This document shows, piece after piece, positions 57,568 through 64,000 of a DNA stretch of 64,000 bases. The DNA is from Candidatus Villigracilis vicinus (GTDB taxonomy: Bacteria > Chloroflexota > Anaerolineae > Anaerolineales > Villigracilaceae). Under the pieces are notes generated by a model. That model made no database searches. It was given only the letters and a program-made list of their open reading frames with translations, and had not been told where the DNA came from. The first letter of the stretch is position 1. Each line of letters begins with the position of its first letter. The translations under genes and the position numbers were made by a program. Location: the NCBI GenBank assembly GCA_016721315.1, contig JADKIL010000001.1, positions 310,001 through 374,000 on the forward strand, in the 5' to 3' direction.

Positions 57568-58722
57568 ATGAATATTGAAACAGGCAAAGACCTGAGTACT
57601 ACCATCCTGATCGTTGAAGATGAAGTTGCAATTCGCATGGGGCTTTCTGCTGCGATGAGTCGCCACGGTTACCGTGTGATCACTGCTGAGAATGGGAATG
57701 ATGCGCTTCTGAAGGCGGAAGAACATCACCCCGACCTGATCATTTCTGACATTTTAATGCCGGTATTGGACGGCTTTGAAATGAAGAAGAAAATGTGCGA
57801 TGACCCGGCGCTGGCTTCCATCCCGTTGATCTATCTGACTGCTCGTACTGCCGTGGAAGACCGCATCGTTGGCATCCGTGGCGGCGCTGATGATTATGTA
57901 ACCAAGCCATTCGATGTGGAGGAATTGTCGGCACGGGTTGAGGCGGTCTTGCGGCGCGTGCGTAGGGAACGCGAACGCGGGCATGAACAGGCGAGAGAGT
58001 ATGACCAGGAAGACCTTGAAAAACTCCGCCGTGAACTGATGCAGAACTTTCACCATGAGATCCGTACGCCGCTTAATAATGTATTGATGTTCCTGGAGAT
58101 AGTAGCGACGCATAAGTTCGAATCGCTCGAGGAACAAAAGGAATTCGTTCGGATCGCCCGCTCCAGTGGAGATCGGCTTGATTCGCTTATCTCAGATATC
58201 ATCCTGCTGACAGACTTAGACCATGGGGCGATCAATAATATCCGGCAGCCGATCAATGTGGATGTGCAAATCTTGGAGCCGATCCGACGCAGGTTAATGC
58301 GGTACGAGAATAAAAAACTGCATTTTGTACCGATTCTTTCGATCACACATGAGATCAAAGCCCCACGAAACGAATTTCCGCGGGCGGTATTGCATTTGGT
58401 AGATAATGCATTTAAATTAAGCCCGCCAGAAGGGACCGTCATTTTGAAAATGACTTCTGGAGTAAATGGCGGCGTGACGCTCGCAATCGAGGATCAGGGA
58501 CCAGGTATTCCTGTAGCATTGCATGAGAAGGTCTTTGAACGGTATTATCAGGTTAGTCAGGGTTCTGTGCGTGAACACCAAGGTTTGGGGCTTGGGTTGA
58601 CGCTTGCCCGTGCCGTCTTTCGTTCATTGAACGGCGATGTGAAGGTCATTGACAGTGCTCAGGGGTGCTGTGTGCAGGCGGTGTTGCCCGACGTTTCATT
58701 GGATGATCTTACTTATGGATGA
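57568..58722 (+). CDS. Receiver-histidine kinase fusion protein
   Basis: 384 residues. An N-terminal receiver (about 10-128) has LIVEDEVAIR, phospho-aspartate in LIISDILMPVLDGFEM, YLTAR and TKPFDVEEL. A coiled-coil linker (about 130-160) leads to HisKA with FHHEIRTPLNNVLMFLE (phospho-histidine) and the ATPase with NAFKLSPPEG, EDQGPGIP and GLGLGLTLAR. Role: a soluble hybrid kinase whose input is its own receiver, so it probably takes phosphate or conformational signals from another kinase. Overlaps the next kinase gene by eight bases. Confidence 0.88.
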   Translation: MNIETGKDLSTTILIVEDEVAIRMGLSAAMSRHGYRVITAENGNDALLKAEEHHPDLIISDILMPVLDGFEMKKKMCDDPALASIPLIYLTARTAVEDRIVGIRGGADDYVTKPFDVEELSARVEAVLRRVRRERERGHEQAREYDQEDLEKLRRELMQNFHHEIRTPLNNVLMFLEIVATHKFESLEEQKEFVRIARSSGDRLDSLISDIILLTDLDHGAINNIRQPINVDVQILEPIRRRLMRYENKKLHFVPILSITHEIKAPRNEFPRAVLHLVDNAFKLSPPEGTVILKMTSGVNGGVTLAIEDQGPGIPVALHEKVFERYYQVSQGSVREHQGLGLGLTLARAVFRSLNGDVKVIDSAQGCCVQAVLPDVSLDDLTYG

Positions 58723-60643
58723 GAAGATCTTGTCTGCCAGGAGATCTTCAGCCGATATGGACAAACAGGGTGGGAGACTATGGAATGGGGAGCTGGATTA
58801 TCGTGCCCTGTTCGAGCAAACCGGTGATTGTGTTTTCATTGTCAACCTAGATCTAAACCTGGTAACGCTTAATCCACAAGCCGCCCGCCTACTGGGATAT
58901 TCAAACGGGGAGTATTCCGCTGCTTTGGCTGGAGATCTATTTAATTTAAGCGACCCTTCCCGTCGGCGGATAATTCTGGAGAACCGCTTGAGCGTTTTTG
59001 AGCATGTGCTGCGCCGCAAGGACGGCACCCTGCTTCAGGTTGAATTAAGTTCGTCATTGGTGCATGATGTCAAAGGTGAGCCTGCCTATATTCAACTTAT
59101 TGCGCGTGATATTGGTGAACGCAAGAAGAACGAACGACTGCTCAAACGGAATGTACGCGCCCAGTCCATTATCGGTGAAGTGACTGCTGTGCTTTTTCGG
59201 TCTTCCAATATTGAAGGAAGCATGCCGGAGGTTCTAGAGTCACTTGGGTATGCGGTGGGGGTATTTAGTTGCGTTATCTTTGAGGCGCGGAATTCGACCC
59301 TGAGAATAAGACATAAATGGGTGGATCCAGCCGTCCCTGAATTTGATGCGGAGACGGTCATCATGCCATTCCTGGATTCGCTTTCAAAGTTTCCAGACCG
59401 GGTCTTCTCTGTTCCAGATGTCCCTGAAAAAGTATCAAGCACACCTAAGACCTCCATGCTTGCAATTCCCATTCAAGGGGCGTTGGGGATGTGGGGATTC
59501 CTGGGGCTGTTCGATAAAGATGATCACCTCTCGTGGCTGCCTACCAGTTTTGATATCGTACAAACGACTGCGAATCTATTGGGCGCTGCGATCGAGCGGA
59601 TGCACTATGAAGAGACCTTACGGTTAAGCGAACGGCGAAACCGCATCATTGTGGACGCATTACCCGATTTGTTGATCCGGGTGGATCGTTCGGGACGGAT
59701 CTTTGATTACAACGCAAATCCGTTGCACCCGCTTTATATGGTGGCAGGCGCCGCGGTGGGTAAGAATTTATATGAACTATGGGATCAAGAGATTGCCGGA
59801 AAACTTTTGCCGCGCATTCCCGATGAAACTCTTTTCAACCTTCCGAGAACTGTGGAGAATTTTAAACTGCCAGGCAAGGAAGGCGTTTTTGAGGCACGCC
59901 TTTTTCCGCTTAGTAAACTTGAAGCTTTGATCATCGTGCGGGATATCACGGAACAGGCGCGTCTGAATCAGATGAAATCTGATTTTGTGAATTGGGCTTC
60001 ACATGAATTGCGAACGCCGTTGACCGCAGCCATCCTTATGACCGAACTACTCAGGCAGAAGTGTACCCCGGAAGAAACAGAGGAATACCTGGGTACGCTG
60101 ACGAACGAGTTGCATCGCCAAAAGAATTTGATTAATGAGTTGTTGATGGCGGGGCGGCTTGAAAATGGAAGTTTAAGAATTGAACATGTCATGCTTGATC
60201 TTCTTCCGATATTAAAGGATTCGATCTCTGCCATAACACCGATCGCGAAAAAAAGAAATATTCGGTTGGCTTTTGAGCCAACCGAACGAGCCTGCCAGGT
60301 TTGGGGGGATGTGAGTGCCCTTAAGCAAGTCTTTGTTAACTTGTTGAGCAATGCAGTGAAATTTTCGCCTGACGGCAATGTGATTGAGATCGAAATGGAG
60401 TGGCAGGAAGATACCGTGAGCGTCTCTGTAACAGACCATGGGCTGGGAATCCCTGCCGATGCCATGCCGTATTTGTTTGATCGTTTCTATCGTGCCCGAA
60501 ATGTCAGTGCAGCGGAGATACACGGTAATGGTATTGGGTTGTTCATTGTCAAATCCCTTCTCAAAGAATTGGATGGGTCCATTTCGGTCGATAGTAAAGT
60601 TAATGAGGGGACAACATTTACTGTGATTTTGCGAAGTAAATGA
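58715..60643 (+). CDS. PAS-GAF-PAS sensor histidine kinase
   Basis: 642 residues from the ATG at 58715, which overlaps the preceding stop by eight bases. A PAS domain (about 25-140; YRALFEQTGDCVFIVNLDLN) is followed by a GAF domain (about 155-305), a second PAS (about 315-425; RNRIIVDALPDLLIRVDR), HisKA FVNWASHELRTPLTAAILM and the ATPase NAVKFSPDGN, DHGLGIP, GIGLFIVKSLL. No membrane segment, so it senses inside the cell. Role: autophosphorylating kinase, probably the partner of the overlapping receiver-kinase. No output regulator follows it. The 3' end merges with a hairpin shared with the convergent diguanylate cyclase. Confidence 0.88.
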   Translation: MDEKILSARRSSADMDKQGGRLWNGELDYRALFEQTGDCVFIVNLDLNLVTLNPQAARLLGYSNGEYSAALAGDLFNLSDPSRRRIILENRLSVFEHVLRRKDGTLLQVELSSSLVHDVKGEPAYIQLIARDIGERKKNERLLKRNVRAQSIIGEVTAVLFRSSNIEGSMPEVLESLGYAVGVFSCVIFEARNSTLRIRHKWVDPAVPEFDAETVIMPFLDSLSKFPDRVFSVPDVPEKVSSTPKTSMLAIPIQGALGMWGFLGLFDKDDHLSWLPTSFDIVQTTANLLGAAIERMHYEETLRLSERRNRIIVDALPDLLIRVDRSGRIFDYNANPLHPLYMVAGAAVGKNLYELWDQEIAGKLLPRIPDETLFNLPRTVENFKLPGKEGVFEARLFPLSKLEALIIVRDITEQARLNQMKSDFVNWASHELRTPLTAAILMTELLRQKCTPEETEEYLGTLTNELHRQKNLINELLMAGRLENGSLRIEHVMLDLLPILKDSISAITPIAKKRNIRLAFEPTERACQVWGDVSALKQVFVNLLSNAVKFSPDGNVIEIEMEWQEDTVSVSVTDHGLGIPADAMPYLFDRFYRARNVSAAEIHGNGIGLFIVKSLLKELDGSISVDSKVNEGTTFTVILRSK

Positions 60644-60674
60644 AAATCGGGTGAACTTTTCACCCGATTTTCAT
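60640..60674. terminator. Bidirectional terminator between the kinase and cyclase genes
   Basis: ATGAAAATCGGGTGAA and its complement, with a short loop. The arms overlap the stop codon regions of both genes. Confidence 0.8.
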
Positions 60675-62272
60675 TTACTCACAGAATCCTTCTTCCAAAT
60701 TGTTACCCTATTCCTGCCGTCATGTTTTGATTGATACAAGGCTTTATCAGCTTTAATTAACAGTTCATCGGCTTTTTTTCCATGGGTTGGGCAGGCCGCA
60801 ACCCCTATGGATAATGTGATGGAAAGTTCCCTGTTTTCATATGGAATGCGAATTCCTGCACATAACTGTCTGAAATGATCAGCACGTTTGAATGCAGAAC
60901 TTGCAGTTGTACCAGGCAGGATAAGCAGGAATTCTTCGCCGCCATACCGATATGCAAAATCTGAATCGCGGATATTCTTTTTGAGAAGATCAGCGATGGA
61001 GATAAGGAATTTATCCCCCGTCTGGTGCCCGTAGGTATCATTGACCTTTTTGAAACGGTCAATATCCATAATGACCACACTGGCATATTTTCTCTCCCGC
61101 TGTGTGCGGCTTATTTCCTTCTCCAATGTTTCGGTAAGGTGACGGCGATTGTATAAATTAGTAAGGGGGTCATGCAGGGCTTGCTCACGAAGTTTTGTTT
61201 GAAGTTCTTCGATCTCGGAAATATGAAATCTCATCTGCGCATGAGCTTGTTCCAATGCCAGATCTGTCTGTTTACGGTGGGTGATGTCACGATTGCTGCC
61301 GCGTATACCAAGGTAGGTTCCGTTTTCATCAAAGACTGGCTGGCACACGTGACTGACCCAAACTATATTCCCGTTTGGTTGGATGACTCGAAACTCGATC
61401 TCGCCCACAACCTTGTTCTTGGTGGAGTAATGTATATGGGATTGAAACCAGGCAAGGTCTTTTGGGTGAATAATATCTTCAATTAATTTCGGCTGGCTTG
61501 CAAATTCTTCTGGAGAGTGCCCGGTTATGTTTATACAGGATGGAGATGTATAAATGAATGTACCTTCGGGGCTTTGCCAGAATTCCCAATCGCGAGTGTT
61601 ATCAGCCACGGTACGGTATTTCAATTCATTCTTGCGCAGTTTTTCTTCGATTTTCTTGCGTTCTTCAACTTCTCGCCGGGTACGCGCCAACGATTTTTGA
61701 ATAATGCGAATGACGTAAAATGCCAGGCTGGCAGTGCTTGCGAATAGAAAGGTGTATGCAAACCATTGGAGACATGAGTTTGAGTAATTTGGCGTGGGAA
61801 GAAGCCCGGCATTTTCTGCGGCGATCAAACCTGCAATTGCCAGCGAACTGGCAATACTTGCAATGAGAATTCCACGCCATTTGAAGAACAGCCCCGCCAA
61901 AATGATCATTGCAATGTAAGTGGAAGAAGCAGGAGTGCGGATCGTCCCCTGACTGGCGTTTATGGATGTGATCCAAATATATAGAAGAATGGTTAATGCA
62001 TTTCCTGAAAAGATGATCTTGCCGCGTTGTAAGACCAAATACAATAGCAGCATACACGCCAATACCGAGGCGTTAATGAAGATGGTAATTCTGGGAACCG
62101 TTCTACTTGTCCATGAGAGGGGCAGTGCTAGACTTAGGTATATGATCCCCAGAATTATCCCGATGCGCAGCCAGAGATATCGATGCGTAGATTCTTCATC
62201 TTCCAGTTTAGGAAAAGCAAGCCATTTACGAATCCATGCGGGCATATGGAATCCCAATCCAATAATATCCAA
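60671..62272 (-). CDS. Membrane-bound PAS-GGDEF diguanylate cyclase
   Basis: 533 residues. N-terminal membrane module of five to six segments (about residues 30-205), a coiled coil, a PAS domain with PAC end (about 215-345; YRTVADNTRDWEFWQS), and a C-terminal GGDEF domain with RYGGEEFLLILPG. The inhibitory I-site RDSD lies five residues before GGEEF, so product feedback is expected. Role: makes c-di-GMP in response to a membrane or intracellular cue, opposing the HD-GYP protein at 24.2 kb. An internal start at 62245 is also possible. Confidence 0.9.
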   Translation of the reverse strand: MDIIGLGFHMPAWIRKWLAFPKLEDEESTHRYLWLRIGIILGIIYLSLALPLSWTSRTVPRITIFINASVLACMLLLYLVLQRGKIIFSGNALTILLYIWITSINASQGTIRTPASSTYIAMIILAGLFFKWRGILIASIASSLAIAGLIAAENAGLLPTPNYSNSCLQWFAYTFLFASTASLAFYVIRIIQKSLARTRREVEERKKIEEKLRKNELKYRTVADNTRDWEFWQSPEGTFIYTSPSCINITGHSPEEFASQPKLIEDIIHPKDLAWFQSHIHYSTKNKVVGEIEFRVIQPNGNIVWVSHVCQPVFDENGTYLGIRGSNRDITHRKQTDLALEQAHAQMRFHISEIEELQTKLREQALHDPLTNLYNRRHLTETLEKEISRTQRERKYASVVIMDIDRFKKVNDTYGHQTGDKFLISIADLLKKNIRDSDFAYRYGGEEFLLILPGTTASSAFKRADHFRQLCAGIRIPYENRELSITLSIGVAACPTHGKKADELLIKADKALYQSKHDGRNRVTIWKKDSVSK

Positions 62273-62304
62273 ATAAAAGTATATCCTATCTGGAGCGATA
62301 GAAC

Positions 62305-62337
62305 AAAAAAACGGGTGATTTTCACCCGTTTTTTTGT
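62305..62337 (-). terminator. Terminator of the Tudor-like gene
   Basis: CAAAAAAACGGGTGA, tiny loop, TCACCCGTTTTTTTG. Good in both directions; it separates the Tudor-like gene from the cyclase gene downstream. Confidence 0.85.
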
Positions 62338-62382
62338 AAACTATTCCATTCTTACTGGATTTCTCGGAATTAAGAATGCTGA

Positions 62383-62709
62383 CTAAATTTCATCAATATA
62401 AAAACGCAGGCGGTTCAATTCAGTCCATTCGGTGGTCTCGTTTTCGTATTCCACTTGCACACGCTCACCGTCCACACCAAGCACGACCACGTCGTAATAC
62501 AGTCCGTCATTGGCAGATTTGCATTCCACTTCTTCGTCAGGTTCCACAAGAAATTCCTCGAGGTAGTCTGAGCTTGTCCATTCTTCTTCACCGGTATCGA
62601 AGCGGATATAAATATCATCACCGTCAATTTTGACTATTGTGGCGGGATAAAAATATTCATCTTCATCGAAGAATGCGAATGCACGGTTGCCTTCGTTCCA
62701 GTATTCCAT
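62383..62709 (-). CDS. Tandem Tudor/Agenet-like domain protein
   Basis: 108 residues from the ATG at 62709 (AAAGGA seven bases upstream). Two repeats of the same small beta-barrel pattern: FFDEDEYFYPATIVKIDGDD with IRFDTGEEEWTSSDYL (about 9-58), and SANDGLYYDVVVLGVDGER with VEYENETTEWTELNRLRF (about 62-105). Each has the D/N-G-x-x-Y-x-A/V...V...D/E-W pattern of Tudor/Agenet folds. In eukaryotes these bind methylated peptides; in bacteria the role is unknown. Strongly acidic overall. Alone between terminators. Confidence 0.65.
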   Translation of the reverse strand: MEYWNEGNRAFAFFDEDEYFYPATIVKIDGDDIYIRFDTGEEEWTSSDYLEEFLVEPDEEVECKSANDGLYYDVVVLGVDGERVQVEYENETTEWTELNRLRFYIDEI

Positions 62710-62777
62710 TTTATGTCCTTTCAAACTTGAATTGAAAACCATTATAACAAAAGACATTCCGCCTTTCTTTGTGTGCC

Positions 62778-62786
62778 TGCTATAAT
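62778..62786 (+). promoter_or_regulatory. Extended -10 promoter of the YjbQ-family gene
   Basis: TGCTATAAT (62778-62786) ten bases before the ATG at 62797. The predicted start leaves at most a few untranslated bases. No clear -35. Confidence 0.6.
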
Positions 62787-62796
62787 CTCGCGTATT

Positions 62797-63219
62797 ATGA
62801 ACTGGTATAAAACCATGCTCGAAATATCGACCTCAGGGAAGGGGCTTTTGGATATCACGTCATCTGTTCAGGCGCAGTTAAAGGAATGGCAGGTGCAGGG
62901 AGGCATGTGCTTTTTATTTATTCAACATACCAGCGCCTCTCTTACCATCAGCGAAAACTGGGACCCCACTGCCCGTGCCGATTTGGAAACCTTCATGGAG
63001 CGCCTCGTACCCGAACGGGATAGCTGGTACACCCATGACCTTGAAGGACCCGACGACGCCACCTCTCACATCCGCTCCATGCTGACGGATAGCAGCCTTA
63101 CAATTCCTATTGATAATGGCACCCTTTCGTTAGGTACCTGGCAGGGTGTGTATGTCTTTGAGCACCGTGCCCATCCGCATCGAAGGAAGGTGTTGATGCG
63201 GGTGCTTTCAACTGAGTGA
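62797..63219 (+). CDS. YjbQ/UPF0047 family protein
   Basis: 140 residues from the ATG at 62797. Family elements: GLLDITSSVQAQL, FLFIQHTSASLTISENWDP (histidine and ENWDP block), GPDDATSHIRSMLT and GTWQGVYVFEHRAHPHRR. The histidines are the invariant site of the family. E. coli YjbQ shows weak thiamine-phosphate synthase activity, but the in vivo role of the family is uncertain. The promoter -10 fixes the start; the earlier in-frame start at 62773 would include it. Confidence 0.88.
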   Translation: MNWYKTMLEISTSGKGLLDITSSVQAQLKEWQVQGGMCFLFIQHTSASLTISENWDPTARADLETFMERLVPERDSWYTHDLEGPDDATSHIRSMLTDSSLTIPIDNGTLSLGTWQGVYVFEHRAHPHRRKVLMRVLSTE

Positions 63220-63269
63220 TCTTGTAAATGAAAGATGGGTTAGAATTATATAAATCATAAATTCTCAAC

Positions 63270-64000
63270 ATGAATTACCTTTTCCCGGAACTAGGCACCT
63301 TGTTTAGCGGTGTATCTGTAAAAGATACAGATGTAGTTTTGCGCGATGCAAAATTGACAGGGTTGGTCGAGAAGAGATTGTTTGCAGGCGGGTATGCAGT
63401 AATGGTATTTTCCAGCGGAATACCGGGGGTGGCTTATCACATTGAAGGCGAAACTGTAACTCCATTAACGATTTCAGAATTTTCAGCTGTTGGTGCCGAA
63501 CAAACCGTTGAGGCGCGTGTCATTAAATTGCCTGATGTTGCTGGGCGGCTTTCAATGTTAGCGTTGGAATCCAAACCGGATGAAGGCATGATGATCCAGA
63601 ATGAGAATGAATGGAACATCCATATTGAATCCTGGAGGAAAAATAGGCGGAATGCGCTGCTTGAGGTCAGGTCTGGCGAAATGTATGGGGTCACCCTCAT
63701 CTGGCAGGGAGAATTACAGGCGAGCGATATGATTTTCACTACCTCCTCAGAAGGCATCGTTTTAAGCCTTCCTGATTTTGCTGCAACTCGCGGTTTCCCG
63801 ATGGACGTAATGCTGTATTCTTTATCCGATTCGTCGCAGGCATATCAATATGCGGTACTCAGGCATGGTGTAATGGAGTGGATGAGTATGATGCTTGCCC
63901 GCTACAAGGAATTAGTGGGGAGCAAACTCCTTTTTACAATGGAACAGGAATTGAATAGCCAGATCCACCCCTGGGGTTGGAAAATTAATTTGAACGGCAC
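63270..64000 (+). CDS. Unknown protein, 3' end outside window
   Basis: Open from the ATG at 63270 to the window edge (243 codons). It begins with an N-terminal beta-rich domain (GTLFSGVSVKDTDVVLRDAK, GLVEKRLFAGGYAVMVFSSG). A second region (about 95-165) and a third, more helical part (about 175 onwards; YAVLRHGVMEWMSMMLARYK) follow. No signal peptide or membrane segment is visible, and no family is recognised. Thin AT-rich sequence (TATATAAATC) 15-25 bases upstream may be its promoter; no ribosome-binding site is evident. Confidence 0.55.
   Translation, partial: MNYLFPELGTLFSGVSVKDTDVVLRDAKLTGLVEKRLFAGGYAVMVFSSGIPGVAYHIEGETVTPLTISEFSAVGAEQTVEARVIKLPDVAGRLSMLALESKPDEGMMIQNENEWNIHIESWRKNRRNALLEVRSGEMYGVTLIWQGELQASDMIFTTSSEGIVLSLPDFAATRGFPMDVMLYSLSDSSQAYQYAVLRHGVMEWMSMMLARYKELVGSKLLFTMEQELNSQIHPWGWKINLNG

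Overview
This window reads as a chromosomal segment of a member of the Chloroflexota, most likely class Anaerolineae. That is an inference from gene content: cohesin and dockerin domains inside single secreted polypeptides, T/A/P-rich low-complexity linkers in secreted proteins, many dispersed short palindromes, a V4R-domain protein, and mid-range GC (roughly 50%). No rRNA or tRNA gene, CRISPR array or insertion sequence was seen. Five otherwise convincing genes each carry one single-base frameshift, four of them at or beside a homopolymer run. This looks more like an uncorrected long-read assembly than gene decay.

Layout. 0-3 kb (minus): a truncated M14 carboxypeptidase, cinA with an eroded amidase domain, and an amino-acid/amine FAD oxidoreductase. 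3-8.6 kb (minus): a complete branched-chain amino-acid-type ABC transporter operon (binding protein, two permeases, two ATPases) with its promoter, a long leader, an intercistronic hairpin and a terminator. 8.7-14.3 kb: a cyclic-nucleotide-binding protein, a LysM/M23 peptidase, a DUF192 protein, a stand-alone receiver protein, exonuclease III and FtsH. 14.3-19.5 kb: acyl-CoA ligase, miaA, an HD hydrolase, a zinc-ribbon protein and an aldo/keto reductase. 19.6-28.2 kb (plus): rnc with a coupled 22-codon leader ORF, smc, a TPR-GAF-HD-GYP phosphodiesterase, a GNAT protein, a KOW protein and a V4R protein. 28.5-31.3 kb (minus): a parvulin isomerase and the rpsF-ssb-rpsR operon, with a hairpin leader that could sequester the rpsF ribosome-binding site.

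31.5-34.0 kb is an AT-rich accessory pocket of four small unrecognised genes bracketed by two near-identical 88-bp direct repeats. 34-39.6 kb: a PHP phosphoesterase, secG, a peptide-type binding protein, an M20 dipeptidase and a DUF1385 protein. 39.9-44.5 kb: three tandem secreted proteins with cohesin domains, two also with dockerin domains and one with an M23 peptidase and a long TxTA heptad repeat. 44.6-48.5 kb: a PD-(D/E)XK nuclease divergent from a NYN protein, then an ABC-F ATPase preceded by a promoter, a 31-codon leader ORF and an intrinsic terminator that can be disrupted by alternative pairing. 48.5-57.4 kb: a TRAP transporter (dctP convergent with dctQM), an ACT-domain regulator, DUF2752, a P1 peptidase, SlyD, DedA and Obg. 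57.5-64 kb: two overlapping sensor kinases, a diguanylate cyclase, a tandem Tudor-like protein, a YjbQ-family enzyme and a truncated unknown gene.

Together the window combines amino-acid, peptide and organic-acid uptake, cell-surface assembly, ribosome and translation upkeep, and c-di-GMP signalling (one GGDEF cyclase and one HD-GYP hydrolase). The regulatory observations most worth testing are the ABC-F attenuator, the rpsF leader and the rnc leader ORF. Several start codons lie 6-10 bases below a good -10 box, which suggests leaderless transcripts.
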